NCBI RefSeq assembly: GCF_000300975.2
Contig: NZ_AEEC02000012.1
Coordinates: 1 to 64,000 of the forward strand
Length of the DNA stretch: 64,000 nucleotides
Source: Herbaspirillum frisingense GSF30
Lineage (GTDB): Bacteria > Pseudomonadota > Gammaproteobacteria > Burkholderiales > Burkholderiaceae_D
Direction of reading: 5' to 3'
Part shown: in pieces, positions 32,614 through 43,282 of the stretch
Layout: every line of letters starts with the position of its first letter
How positions within the stretch are numbered: the first letter of the stretch is position 1
Position numbers and translations under genes: made by a program
The notes under the pieces: generated by a model
Database searches by the model: none
The model's input: only the letters and a program-made list of their open reading frames with translations
What the model was told of the DNA's origin: nothing

Positions 32614-35478
32614 ATGACAAAGCTCTACGAGCAATACAACATCAACTCCTACCTGTTCGGTGGGAATGCTCCGTACATCGAAGAACTGTACGAAGCCTAC
32701 CTGAACAATCCTGGCTCTGTCCCCGATAACTGGCGTGCTTATTTCGACGCCGTGCAACACGTCCCCGCCACCGACGGCTCCACCCGTCCCGATGTGGCCC
32801 ACGCTCCGGTGATCGCATCCTTCGCCGAACGTGCCAAGCAAGGCCCCATCCGCACCGTCATCGCATCCGCCGACTCCGACATGGGTCGCAAGCGCGTCGC
32901 TGTCACCCAGCTGATCGCCGGCTACCGTGACCTCGGCTCCCGTTTCGCCAACCTGGACCCGCTGCAACGCCAGGAACGCCCCAACATCCCCGAACTCGAT
33001 CCCTCCTTCTACGGCTTCACCGATGCCGACATGGACATCGTGTTCAACATCAACAACACCTACTTCGGCCCGGAAACCGCGTCCCTGCGTGACCTGCTGC
33101 AGATGCTGCGCGACACCTACACACGCTCCATCGGCGCCGAGTTCACCTACATCTCGGACATGGCCGAAGTGCGCTGGCTGGAAGAGCGCCTGGAGCCGAC
33201 CCGTGCCCTGCCCAGCTTCTCTTCGGACAAGAAGAAGCACATCCTGGAGCGCCTGACCGCTGCCGAAGGCCTGGAACGTTACCTCCACACCAAGTACGTC
33301 GGCCAGAAGCGCTTCTCGCTGGAAGGCGGCGAATCCTTCATCGCCTCCCTGGATGAAACCATCCAGCGCGCCGGTGAAAAGGGTGTGCAGGAAATCGTGA
33401 TCGGCATGGCCCACCGCGGTCGCTTGAACGTATTGGTCAACATCCTGGGCAAGACCCCGCAGGAACTGTTCTCCGAGTTCGAAGGCCGTCACGCCGACGA
33501 CCTGCCGGCCGGTGACGTCAAGTACCACCAGGGCTTCTCCTCGGACGTGTCCACCCCGGGCGGCCCGGTCCACCTGTCGCTGGCCTTCAACCCCTCCCAC
33601 CTGGAAATCGTCAACCCGGTGGTCGAAGGTTCGGTCAAGGCCCGTATGGATCGCCGCGGCGACAAGGATGGTTCGCAAGTGCTGCCGATCCTGGTACACG
33701 GTGATGCCGCCTTCGCCGGCCAAGGCGTGGTGATGGAAACCCTGAACCTGGCCCAGACCCGTGGCTACGGCACCGGTGGTACCGTCCACATCGTCATCAA
33801 CAACCAGATCGGCTTCACCACTTCCGACCCGCGCGACTCCCGTTCGACGCTGTACTGCTCGGACGTGGTCAAGATGATCGAAGCCCCGGTGCTGCACGTC
33901 AACGGCGATGATCCGGAAGCCGTCGTGTTCGCCACCCAGATCGCTGTCGACTACCGCATGAAGTTCAAGAAGGACATCGTGGTCGACATCATCTGCTTCC
34001 GCAAGCTGGGCCACAACGAGCAAGATACGCCTGCTCTGACCCAGCCGCTGATGTACAAGAAGATCGCCCAGCACCCTGGTACCCGCAAGCTGTACGCCGA
34101 CAAGCTGGTCACCCAGCAGACCATCCCCGCCGACGGCGGTGAAGAACTGGTCAAGGCCTATCGCGCCGCGATGGATGCCGGCAAGCACGCCATCGACCCG
34201 GTGCTGACCAACTTCAAGAGCAAGTACGCCGTCGACTGGCTGCCGTTCCTGAACCGCAAGTGGACCGATGCTGCCGAGACCGCCGTGCCGATGGCCGAGT
34301 TGAAGCGCCTGGCCGCCAAGATCACTACCGTCCCTGAAGGCTTCAAGGTGCACTCGCTGGTCGAGAAGGTCTTGAACGACCGCGCCACCATGGGCCGTGG
34401 CGAGATGAACCTGGACTGGGGCATGGGTGAACACCTGGCCTACGCCAGCCTGGTCTCCTCCGGCTATGCCGTGCGCCTGACCGGTCAGGATGCCGGCCGC
34501 GGCACCTTCACCCACCGCCACTCGGTGCTGCACGATCAGAACCGCGAGCGTTGGGATGCCGGTACCTTCATCCCGCTGCAGAACGTGGCTGAAAACCAGT
34601 CCACCTTCACCGTGATCGACTCGGTGCTGTCCGAAGAAGCCGTGCTGGCCTTCGAATACGGCTACTCGACCGCTGAACCGAACACCCTGACCATCTGGGA
34701 AGCCCAGTTCGGCGACTTCGCCAACGGTGCCCAGGTCGTCATGGACCAGTTCATCAGCTCCGGCGAAGTGAAGTGGGGCCGTGCCTCGGGTCTGGTGCAG
34801 ATGCTGCCCCACGGCTACGAAGGCCAGGGTCCGGAACACTCCTCGGCACGTATCGAGCGTTACCTCCAGCTGTGCGCCGACAACAACATGCAGGTCGTGC
34901 AGCCCACCACCGCTGCGCAGATCTTCCACCTGCTGCGTCGCCAGATGATCCGCCTGTTCCGCAAGCCGCTGATCATCATGACGCCGAAGTCGCTGCTGCG
35001 TAACAAGGATGCCGGTTCGCCCCTGTCCGACCTGGCCAAGGGTTCGTTCCAGACCGTGATCCCGGAAGTCGATGAAACCATCGACGCCAAGAAGGTCAAG
35101 CGCATCGTCGCCTGCTCGGGCAAGGTGTACTACGACCTGGTCAACGCCCGCAAGGAACGTGGTCAGACCGATACCGCCATCATCCGCGTCGAACAGCTGT
35201 ACCCGTTCCCGCACAAGGCGTTCGCGGCTGCACTGAAGCAGTTCCCGAACTTCAACGAACTGGTGTGGGCGCAGGACGAGCCGCAGAACCAGGGCGCATG
35301 GCTGCAGATCCAGCACAACATCTTCGAGAATCTCTCCGAAGGTCAGAAGCTGGCCTATGCAGGCCGCCCGGCCAGCGCCTCGCCGGCCGTCGGTTACTAC
35401 GACAAGCACTACGCACAGCAAAAGGCGCTGATCGAAACCGCCTTCGCCAAGCTCAAGGGCTTTGTCCTGACCAAGTAA
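32614..35478 (+). CDS. sucA: 2-oxoglutarate dehydrogenase E1 component
   Basis: Thiamine-diphosphate enzyme that decarboxylates 2-oxoglutarate and passes the succinyl group to lipoyl-E2. The 954 residues match the SucA/OdhA family: N-terminal YLFGGNAPYIEELYEAYL (E2-binding arm), GMAHRGRLNVLVN, SSHLE-type FNPSHLEIVNPVVEG, the TPP site HGDAAFAGQGVV and NNQIGFTT, and the C-terminal transketolase-like domain with HGYEGQGPEHSSARIER and QLYPFPH. It opens the sucA-sucB-lpdA set after a strong terminator, so it has its own promoter. Confidence 0.97.
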   Translation: MTKLYEQYNINSYLFGGNAPYIEELYEAYLNNPGSVPDNWRAYFDAVQHVPATDGSTRPDVAHAPVIASFAERAKQGPIRTVIASADSDMGRKRVAVTQLIAGYRDLGSRFANLDPLQRQERPNIPELDPSFYGFTDADMDIVFNINNTYFGPETASLRDLLQMLRDTYTRSIGAEFTYISDMAEVRWLEERLEPTRALPSFSSDKKKHILERLTAAEGLERYLHTKYVGQKRFSLEGGESFIASLDETIQRAGEKGVQEIVIGMAHRGRLNVLVNILGKTPQELFSEFEGRHADDLPAGDVKYHQGFSSDVSTPGGPVHLSLAFNPSHLEIVNPVVEGSVKARMDRRGDKDGSQVLPILVHGDAAFAGQGVVMETLNLAQTRGYGTGGTVHIVINNQIGFTTSDPRDSRSTLYCSDVVKMIEAPVLHVNGDDPEAVVFATQIAVDYRMKFKKDIVVDIICFRKLGHNEQDTPALTQPLMYKKIAQHPGTRKLYADKLVTQQTIPADGGEELVKAYRAAMDAGKHAIDPVLTNFKSKYAVDWLPFLNRKWTDAAETAVPMAELKRLAAKITTVPEGFKVHSLVEKVLNDRATMGRGEMNLDWGMGEHLAYASLVSSGYAVRLTGQDAGRGTFTHRHSVLHDQNRERWDAGTFIPLQNVAENQSTFTVIDSVLSEEAVLAFEYGYSTAEPNTLTIWEAQFGDFANGAQVVMDQFISSGEVKWGRASGLVQMLPHGYEGQGPEHSSARIERYLQLCADNNMQVVQPTTAAQIFHLLRRQMIRLFRKPLIIMTPKSLLRNKDAGSPLSDLAKGSFQTVIPEVDETIDAKKVKRIVACSGKVYYDLVNARKERGQTDTAIIRVEQLYPFPHKAFAAALKQFPNFNELVWAQDEPQNQGAWLQIQHNIFENLSEGQKLAYAGRPASASPAVGYYDKHYAQQKALIETAFAKLKGFVLTK

Positions 35479-35492
35479 GCATTGTTGCGAAC

Positions 35493-35520
35493 GGGGCGTA
35501 CTGCGAGGGCAGTACGTCCC
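35493..35520 (+). other. Hairpin in the sucA-sucB gap
   Basis: GGGGCGTACTGC (35493-35504) and GCAGTACGTCCC (35509-35520) pair over 12 bases with one G-U, loop GAGG, then TGTTTCC. It lies 14 bases past the sucA stop. It may be a partial terminator or mRNA processing point that sets the ratio of E1 to E2. Confidence 0.5.
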
Positions 35521-35561
35521 TGTTTCCATAAAACGAATCACCCGAAAATCGGAGAACCCTA

Positions 35562-36803
35562 ATGGCTCAAATCGAAGTAAAAGTCCCGCAGTTGTCGGAA
35601 TCCGTCGCAGAAGCGACCCTGTTGCAATGGCACAAGAAGGTCGGCGAACCTGTCGCCCGTGATGAAAACCTGATCGACATCGAGACCGACAAGGTCGTCC
35701 TGGAACTGCCCTCGCCGGACGCCGGCGTCATCACCCAGATCATCAAGGCTGACGGCGCTACCGTCGTGGCCGGCGAAGTCATCGCCATCCTCGACACCGA
35801 CGCCTCCGCCCAGGTCGCCCCGACCGAAGTCAAGGCTGCTCCTGCTCCGCAATCGACCAACGAACCGACCCCGGTGGCTGCTCCCGAGCTGGCTTCCAAG
35901 GGCGATGTCGCCATGCCCGCCGCCGCCAAGCTGCTGGCCGACAACAACCTGTCGACCTCGCAAGTCACCGGTACCGGCAAGGATGGCCGCGTGACCAAGG
36001 GCGACGTCCTGGGCGCACTGTCGGCTCCTGCTGCTGCTCCCGCCGCTGCCGCCAAGCCGGCCCTGGCTGCTGTTGCCGCACCGGTCAAGGCTGGTCTGGA
36101 AAGCCGTCCGGAACAACGCGTGCCGATGAGCCGCCTGCGTGCCCGCGTGGCAGAGCGTCTGGTGCAATCGCAATCGACCAACGCCATCCTGACCACCTTC
36201 AACGAAATCAACATGCAGCCGGTCATCGACCTGCGCAACAAGTACAAGGACAAGTTCGAGAAGGAACACGGCGTCAAGCTGGGCTTCATGTCCTTCTTCG
36301 TCAAGGCTGTCGTGCACGCCCTGAAGAAGTACCCGATCGTCAACGCCTCGGTCGACGGTAACGACATCGTCTACCACGGCTACTTCGACATCGGCGTGGC
36401 CGTCGGTTCGCCACGCGGCCTGGTGGTGCCCATCCTGCGTGATGCGGACCAGATGTCGATCGCCGACATCGAGAAGAAGATCGGTGAATTCGGCCAGAAG
36501 GCCAAGGACGGCAAGCTGTCCATCGAAGAACTGTCGGGCGGTACCTTCACCGTCTCCAACGGCGGCACCTTCGGTTCCATGCTGTCGACCCCGATCATCA
36601 ACCCGCCGCAATCGGCGATCCTGGGCATCCACGCCACCAAGGAACGTGCAGTGGTCGAAAACGGCCAGGTCGTGGTGCGCCCGATCAACTTCTTCGCGCT
36701 GTCCTATGACCACCGCATCATCGACGGCCGCGAAGCCGTCCTGTCGCTGGTGGCCATCAAGGAAGCCCTGGAAGATCCCGCCCGCCTGCTGCTGGACCTG
36801 TAA
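35562..36803 (+). CDS. sucB: 2-oxoglutarate dehydrogenase E2, dihydrolipoyllysine-residue succinyltransferase
   Basis: Core of the complex. The 413 residues have one lipoyl domain with the modified Lys44 (IETDKVVLE), an Ala/Pro linker (about 80-110), a peripheral-subunit-binding domain (about 114-150, [12 protein letters not shown] and GRVTKGDVL), a second Ala-rich linker, and the catalytic domain with His384 and Asp388 (SYDHRIIDG). A GGAGA site precedes the ATG. It follows sucA by 83 bases. After its stop come a large hairpin and a terminator before lpdA. Confidence 0.97.
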   Translation: MAQIEVKVPQLSESVAEATLLQWHKKVGEPVARDENLIDIETDKVVLELPSPDAGVITQIIKADGATVVAGEVIAILDTDASAQVAPTEVKAAPAPQSTNEPTPVAAPELASKGDVAMPAAAKLLADNNLSTSQVTGTGKDGRVTKGDVLGALSAPAAAPAAAAKPALAAVAAPVKAGLESRPEQRVPMSRLRARVAERLVQSQSTNAILTTFNEINMQPVIDLRNKYKDKFEKEHGVKLGFMSFFVKAVVHALKKYPIVNASVDGNDIVYHGYFDIGVAVGSPRGLVVPILRDADQMSIADIEKKIGEFGQKAKDGKLSIEELSGGTFTVSNGGTFGSMLSTPIINPPQSAILGIHATKERAVVENGQVVVRPINFFALSYDHRIIDGREAVLSLVAIKEALEDPARLLLDL

Positions 36804-36808
36804 TGACC

Positions 36809-36920
36809 GCCGGAGGGGCTACTGCGCAACCCGATCTCGCTGCTGCGATGCTCGCCGTACGACAGTACGGCTGCGCTTCTCGCAGCGACCTCGGGCTGCT
36901 CGCTACGCCCCTCCGACGGC
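36809..36920. repeat. 112-bp imperfect inverted repeat between sucB and lpdA
   Basis: The two halves of 36809-36920 are near complements. The tip is perfect: GCCGTAC (36854-36860), loop GACA, GTACGGC (36865-36871). The base pairs as GGAGGGGC with GCCCCTCC, and the middle as TCGCTGC with GCAGCGA, with small bulges. The shape and size resemble a REP- or BIME-like extragenic palindrome. No other copy is seen in this window. Confidence 0.7.
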
Positions 36921-36935
36921 CCACAGAGTTGTCTA

Positions 36936-36970
36936 GGCGCTGAAAAGCTCAAAGCGTTCAGCGCTTTTTT
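36936..36970 (+). terminator. Rho-independent terminator between sucB and lpdA
   Basis: GGCGCTGAA (36936-36944) pairs with TTCAGCGCT (36957-36965; one G-U), followed by a run of T to 36970. It lies about 45 bases before the lpdA start, so lpdA may be expressed partly from its own promoter or by read-through. Confidence 0.7.
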
Positions 36971-37015
36971 GTATCCGCGGATAGCTTGTCCGCGACAAAC
37001 AGAATTGGAAATGAC

Positions 37016-38443
<1,428 letters not shown>

Positions 38444-38524
38444 TGCGCGATCAATGCGACAATACGCGTCGCCCGCACCTGCCACGCTTGTGTTGCACGC
38501 GTATTGAGCATTGAGATGCCAACC

Positions 38525-38558
38525 CAATGGGCGAGCCTGGCTCGCCCATTGTCGTTTT
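38525..38558 (+). terminator. Terminator after lpdA
   Basis: CAATGGGCGAGC (38525-38536) and GCTCGCCCATTG (38540-38551) form a perfect 12-bp stem with a 3-base loop, followed by TCGTTTT. It lies just ahead of zapE. Confidence 0.75.
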
Positions 38559-38571
38559 ACAAGACCACACC

Positions 38572-39669
38572 ATGGATGTCCGTCAATTCTACGAACAGTC
38601 GCTGTCCCAGCGCGGTTATCAATCCGACGAGGCGCAATTGCGCGCCATCGAGCGCCTGCAGCGCGCCTATGAGGAATGGGTCGCCTACAAGGCCCAGCGT
38701 GCCTCGACCTTCAAGCGCCTGATCAGCCGGCCGGCCGTGCCGCGCGGCGTCTACATGTGGGGCGGGGTGGGGCGTGGCAAATCCTTCCTGATGGACAGCT
38801 TCTATTCGGTGGTGCCTGTGGTGCGCAAGACGCGCCTGCACTTCCACGAATTCATGCGCGATGTGCATCGTCAGCTGGATGAGCTCAAGGGCATCGCCGA
38901 TCCACTGGACGAGGTCGCCAAGCGCATCGCCAAGAAATACCGCCTGATCTGCTTCGACGAATTCCATGTCTCCGACATCGCCGATGCGATGATCCTCTAC
39001 AACCTGCTCAAGGGCTTGTTCGATCATGGCGTCTCCTTCGTCATGACCTCCAATTACGAGCCCAGCACGCTCTATCCGGACGGCCTGCACCGCGACCGCA
39101 TGCTGCCCACCATCGCACTGCTGAAGGAAAAGCTGGACGTCATGAACATCGACGCCGGCATCGATTACCGCAAGCGCGTGCTGGAACAGGTCAAGGTCTA
39201 TCACACGCCCTTGAACGCCAAGACCGATGAGGAGTTGCGCAGTGCCTTCGCCGCCGTGGCCGAGGCGGCCGATGAAGATCCGCGGGTGCACATCGAGGCG
39301 CGCGAGATCCGCGCCCTGCGCCGCGCCGGCAGCGCCATCTGGTTCGATTTCGCGACCCTGTGCGGCGGCCCGCGTTCGCAGAACGACTACCTGGAGCTGG
39401 CCAGCCGCTTCCAGACCGTGATCCTCTCGGGCATCCCGCGCATGTCGGCGGCCATGTCCTCCGAGGCGCGCCGCTTCACCTGGCTGATCGACGTGTTCTA
39501 CGACCACAAGGTCAAGCTGATCATGTCGGCGGCCGTAGAGCCGGACGAGCTTTACACGGTGGGGACCCTGTCCAACGAGTTCCACCGTACCGTTTCACGT
39601 ATCATTGAGATGCAATCGAAGGAATACCTGGACGCGGACCGGCGCTCGATTGCCGACAGCCTCTCCTGA
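38572..39669 (+). CDS. zapE: Cell division protein ZapE (AFG1-family ATPase)
   Basis: ATPase that in E. coli associates with the Z-ring; the mitochondrial relative AFG1/LACE1 acts in protein quality control. The 365 residues hold Walker A GGVGRGKS near 64-71, Walker B LICFDEFHVSD near 125-135 and the TSNYEPSTLYPDGL segment that marks the family. ATG 38572 gives MDVRQFYEQ, the usual start. It follows the lpdA terminator and precedes an exported coiled-coil gene. Confidence 0.93.
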   Translation: MDVRQFYEQSLSQRGYQSDEAQLRAIERLQRAYEEWVAYKAQRASTFKRLISRPAVPRGVYMWGGVGRGKSFLMDSFYSVVPVVRKTRLHFHEFMRDVHRQLDELKGIADPLDEVAKRIAKKYRLICFDEFHVSDIADAMILYNLLKGLFDHGVSFVMTSNYEPSTLYPDGLHRDRMLPTIALLKEKLDVMNIDAGIDYRKRVLEQVKVYHTPLNAKTDEELRSAFAAVAEAADEDPRVHIEAREIRALRRAGSAIWFDFATLCGGPRSQNDYLELASRFQTVILSGIPRMSAAMSSEARRFTWLIDVFYDHKVKLIMSAAVEPDELYTVGTLSNEFHRTVSRIIEMQSKEYLDADRRSIADSLS

Positions 39670-39680
39670 ACATTTACCTG

Positions 39681-40601
39681 ATGGACAAGAACCACATGCA
39701 AGGTCTTTTCGCCGATGCCAAGGGCGTCACCTCTTCCTTGTGCGGCCTGATGCTGGCGCTGGCCAGTGCCACCTGCGTGGCGCAGGCACAGGGGACGACT
39801 GCCGCCAGCCCTGAAGCGGCTTCCCCGTCGCTGCCGGTGCCGGCAGCCACGGCACCGGTGGCCGCGACACCTTCGACATCCTCGGCCACACCGGCAACCT
39901 CGGCCGCGCCCATGAGCCGTGAGCGGTTTGACGAGCTGGAAGCCCGCGCACCGATTACCACGCGTTTCCCGGCCGGCACCATCAAGTCCGACGAGCAGGC
40001 GCAGAAGGCGCTGGACGAAGCCGCCGAAGACCGGCAGGCAATGGACCTGCGTTACATCCTGGACCAGCGCGCCTGCTACCCCAAGTTCCTGGTGGCGGAT
40101 TGCCTGGAAGCAGCACGCGACCGCAAGCGTCTGGCGGAAAAGCGCATCAAGCAGGTCGAGTACGAGGCCAAGGTCTTCCAGCGCCAGGCGACGGTGGACG
40201 ACCGTGACCGTTCCCTGGCCGATCAACGCGCCAAGGATGAGCAGGACGCCGCCCGCCGCCAGCAGGAACAGAAGGACAAGGAAGCCAGTTCCGCACGCAA
40301 GGTGGAGGAAAGCAACGCCAAGAACCGCGAGGTTCAGCAACGTATCGACCAGAACAAGGATGTACCGGCCGATTACCGCGTACGTCAGCATGAAGCCGAA
40401 GTGCGTCGTCAGCAGGCCGAGGAGGCCGCCCGCGCACCTGAGCGCGCAGCCAATGCCGCGCAGCGCCAGCGGCGCATCCAGGAAGCAGAAGAGCACCGTC
40501 TGGAAGTGGAGCGCAAGAAGGCCGAGAACGAGCGCGAACGTGCCGAGCGCAAGAAGAAGCAGCAACAGGATTCGTCGACCACTGCTCCGGCAGCCAAATA
40601 A
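39681..40601 (+). CDS. Exported, highly charged coiled-coil protein of unknown function
   Basis: A 306-residue protein. A signal-peptide-like stretch (about 18-36, SSLCGLMLALASATCVAQA) is followed by a low-complexity Ala/Pro/Ser/Thr part (38-78). A Cys pair (RACYPKFLVADCLEAARDRKR cut around 131-140) comes before a long Lys/Arg/Glu/Gln helix from about 145 to the end. I recognise no family. Start is ATG 39681 or ATG 39696. It lies 11 bases after zapE. A periplasmic or membrane-linked helical role is all that can be said. Confidence 0.7.
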   Translation: MDKNHMQGLFADAKGVTSSLCGLMLALASATCVAQAQGTTAASPEAASPSLPVPAATAPVAATPSTSSATPATSAAPMSRERFDELEARAPITTRFPAGTIKSDEQAQKALDEAAEDRQAMDLRYILDQRACYPKFLVADCLEAARDRKRLAEKRIKQVEYEAKVFQRQATVDDRDRSLADQRAKDEQDAARRQQEQKDKEASSARKVEESNAKNREVQQRIDQNKDVPADYRVRQHEAEVRRQQAEEAARAPERAANAAQRQRRIQEAEEHRLEVERKKAENERERAERKKKQQQDSSTTAPAAK

Positions 40602-40702
40602 CTGCTTAAGCAGGGTGGCGACCCAGCGGTACGCGCGCGTGGATTGGCGCGCGCCTGCCACTGGATTACACTAGCAAGCACATCCGCAACCAGCCAGCCA
40701 TC

Positions 40703-40909
40703 ATGACCAGTACGCATCGCGAAGATATCCAGCGCCGCATCATCGAACTTGAAGTCGAGCACCGTGATCTCGACAGCGTGATCGACATGCTCATCCGCGA
40801 TGCCCGTTCCGAGGATCTGCAATTGCGGCGCCTCAAGAAGCGCAAGCTGCAATTGAAGGATCACATCGCCCTGCTGAAGATGCAGCTGGTTCCCGACATC
40901 CCTGCCTGA
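40703..40909 (+). CDS. YdcH/DUF465 family small protein
   Basis: A 68-residue helical protein. The segment LRRLKKRKLQLKDHIALLKMQL is the DUF465/YdcH hallmark; the first half (HREDIQRRIIELEVEHRDLDSVID) is a predicted coiled coil. The function of the family is unknown. It stands alone between the coiled-coil gene and dinG, with about 200 bases of non-coding sequence after it. Confidence 0.8.
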   Translation: MTSTHREDIQRRIIELEVEHRDLDSVIDMLIRDARSEDLQLRRLKKRKLQLKDHIALLKMQLVPDIPA

Positions 40910-41115
40910 GCGCCTGTTGCTGGCGCCGCCACCGCTGCGTGCGCCCACCGATGAGGCTCTCCCTCGAATTGCCGCGAGTGCGGCACTACCGCTTTCTCAC
41001 CACTTCGAAGTGACCGGCCGAGTCCGCGTAGAATAGCGGCTTCTTCCATTGACGTGCTGAAGCCGCAGGTAGCTGATCAAGCCTGCCTTCCCGTTTTTTC
41101 TACAGGTTTGCCGCA

Positions 41116-43281
41116 GTGACTGCTCCAGAAACTCCCACCGATATCGTCGATAGCAGCGCCAGCATGGTTCCCGCGGGTGACGAGGATGCGTCTCCTGGCG
41201 TACACGATGCCGAGATCGATCGCCTCTTCGGTGCCGGCGGTCCGCTGGGTGGTGCCGTGGGCAGCTACCGGCCACGCCATGCCCAGACCGAGATGGCCAA
41301 GGCCATTGCCACGGCCATTGCCGAGCAGGGAACGCTGATCGCCGAGGCCGGTACCGGGACCGGCAAGACCTTCGCCTACCTGGTCCCCGCCTTGCTGTGG
41401 GGCGGCAAGACCATCGTTTCCACCGGGACCAAGACCCTGCAGGACCAACTGTTCAACCGCGACATTCCTACCGTGCGCAAGGCGCTGCATGCGCCGGTGT
41501 CGGTAGCGCTGCTGAAGGGCCGCAGCAATTACGTGTGCCATTTCCACCTGGAGCGCACGCTGCAGAATGGCCGACTGACTGCGCGCGAGGATGTTGGCTA
41601 TCTGCGCGAGATCTCCCGCTTCGTCAAATCCACCTCGTCGGGGGACAAGGCCGAACTGACCAAGGTCCCCGAGACCGCCTCCGTGTGGAACCTGGTGACC
41701 TCGACCCGCGATACCTGCTTCGGCGCCGAATGCCAGTATTACCAGGATTGCTTCGTCATGAAGGCGCGCAAGGAAGCGCAGCAGGCCGACGTGGTGGTGG
41801 TGAACCATCACCTGTTCTTCGCCGATGTCGCCCTGAAGGACAGCGGTATCGCCGAGCTGCTGCCCTCGGCCAATACGGTGATTTTCGACGAGGCGCACCA
41901 GTTGCCGGATACGGCCACGCTGTTCTTCGGCGAGACCATCTCCACCTCGCAGATCCTGGAGCTGTGCCGCGATGTGCTGGCCGAAGGCCTGAGTCATGCC
42001 CGCGACGGCGCCGACTGGGCGCGCCTGGTGGCACCGGTGGAGCGCGCTGCGCGTGACCTGCGCCTGGCGTTCCCGGAGGATTCGATCCGCCTGGCGCTGA
42101 ACCAGATCGCCCCGTCCAGCGCATTCTTCCCGGCCCTCGACACGCTCAAGGATTGCATGGACGACATGATCGCCGTGCTGGACAAGCAGGCCGAGCGTGC
42201 CGAGACCATCGAACAATGCCGCGACCGCGCCAATGAGTTGCTGCGTCAGCTGGAAAACTGGGGTACGCCCGATGAAATCGCCAAGGCACAGGCGGAAGCG
42301 GCTGCCAAGGCGAGCGCTGCCGCCAAGTCCGAAGGCGAGCCAGGCGAAGGCGGCGACGAGCCTGCCCAGAAGCCTTTCTATGTGCTGTGGATCGAGGCCT
42401 TTCAGTCGTCGCTGCAGTTGCATCGCACGCCGCTGTCGATTGCCCCCATCTTCAACAAGCAGCGGGAAGGCACCCCGCGCTCATGGATCTTCACTTCGGC
42501 CACATTGGCGGTGAAGAAGGATTTCAATCACTATGCGGCCCAGATGGGGCTGTGGAACGCGCCCGCCCAATCCTGGCCCAGTCCCTTCAACTATGGCGAG
42601 CAGGGTCTTCTGTATGTGCCGCAGAACCTGCCGCAACCCAATTCCTACGAATACACCGACGCCGTCATCGACGCCGCGCTGCCCACCATCGAAGCTGCGG
42701 GTGGGCGCTGCTTCTTCCTGTGCACCACGCTGCGCGCCGTCAACCGTGCCGCCGAACGCTTGCGGGCGGAGTTCGAGGCGCGCGGGCACGCGTTTCCCCT
42801 GTTCGTGCAGGGCGAGGCCGGTCGGACCGAGCTGCTGGACCGTTTCCGCGCCGCCGGCAATGGCGTGCTGATCGGCAGCCAGAGTTTCTGGGAAGGCGTG
42901 GATGTGCGTGGCGATGCGTTGTCTCTGGTGATCATCGACAAGCTGCCGTTCTCGCCGCCGGACGATCCGGTGCTGGCAGCACGGATCAGCGAGATGGAAA
43001 AGCAGGGCCTGAACGGTTTCGTGCATCATCAGTTGCCGGCGGCGATCATCAATCTAAAGCAAGGTGCCGGGCGCCTGATCCGGGACGAGGGTGATCGCGG
43101 GGTGCTGATGATCTGCGATCCGCGCCTGATCACCAAGAACTACGGCCGTCGCATCTGGCAGAGCCTGCCGCCGTTCAAGCGTACCCGCGAGCTGGACGTG
43201 GTACAGGCCTTCTTCCGCGAGCAGGATGAGCGCCGGGCGGCCGCTGCAGCGGGCGAGGGCAACGGCCCGGAAGCCGGCTGA
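41116..43281 (+). CDS. dinG: DinG/YoaA family ATP-dependent DNA helicase
   Basis: Superfamily 2 iron-sulfur helicase of the XPD/DinG group, likely acting on damaged or structured DNA. The 721 residues have Walker A AEAGTGTGKT (76-85), Fe-S cluster Cys141, Cys201, Cys206 and Cys212, DEAH (258-261), and C-terminal motifs SFWEGVDVRGD and QGAGRLIRDE. A Gly/Glu/Ala-rich insert lies near 395-420. Translation starts at GTG 41116; the first 40 residues are poorly conserved. It could equally be named yoaA. A PilZ-protein gene begins 1 base after its stop. Confidence 0.9.
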   Translation: MTAPETPTDIVDSSASMVPAGDEDASPGVHDAEIDRLFGAGGPLGGAVGSYRPRHAQTEMAKAIATAIAEQGTLIAEAGTGTGKTFAYLVPALLWGGKTIVSTGTKTLQDQLFNRDIPTVRKALHAPVSVALLKGRSNYVCHFHLERTLQNGRLTAREDVGYLREISRFVKSTSSGDKAELTKVPETASVWNLVTSTRDTCFGAECQYYQDCFVMKARKEAQQADVVVVNHHLFFADVALKDSGIAELLPSANTVIFDEAHQLPDTATLFFGETISTSQILELCRDVLAEGLSHARDGADWARLVAPVERAARDLRLAFPEDSIRLALNQIAPSSAFFPALDTLKDCMDDMIAVLDKQAERAETIEQCRDRANELLRQLENWGTPDEIAKAQAEAAAKASAAAKSEGEPGEGGDEPAQKPFYVLWIEAFQSSLQLHRTPLSIAPIFNKQREGTPRSWIFTSATLAVKKDFNHYAAQMGLWNAPAQSWPSPFNYGEQGLLYVPQNLPQPNSYEYTDAVIDAALPTIEAAGGRCFFLCTTLRAVNRAAERLRAEFEARGHAFPLFVQGEAGRTELLDRFRAAGNGVLIGSQSFWEGVDVRGDALSLVIIDKLPFSPPDDPVLAARISEMEKQGLNGFVHHQLPAAIINLKQGAGRLIRDEGDRGVLMICDPRLITKNYGRRIWQSLPPFKRTRELDVVQAFFREQDERRAAAAAGEGNGPEAG

Positions 43282-43282
43282 G

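Noticed and set aside
32581-35541. 986-codon open frame antisense to sucA
   Set aside because: The plus-strand E1 protein is unmistakable. The mirrored frame arises from strong GC bias at the third codon position.
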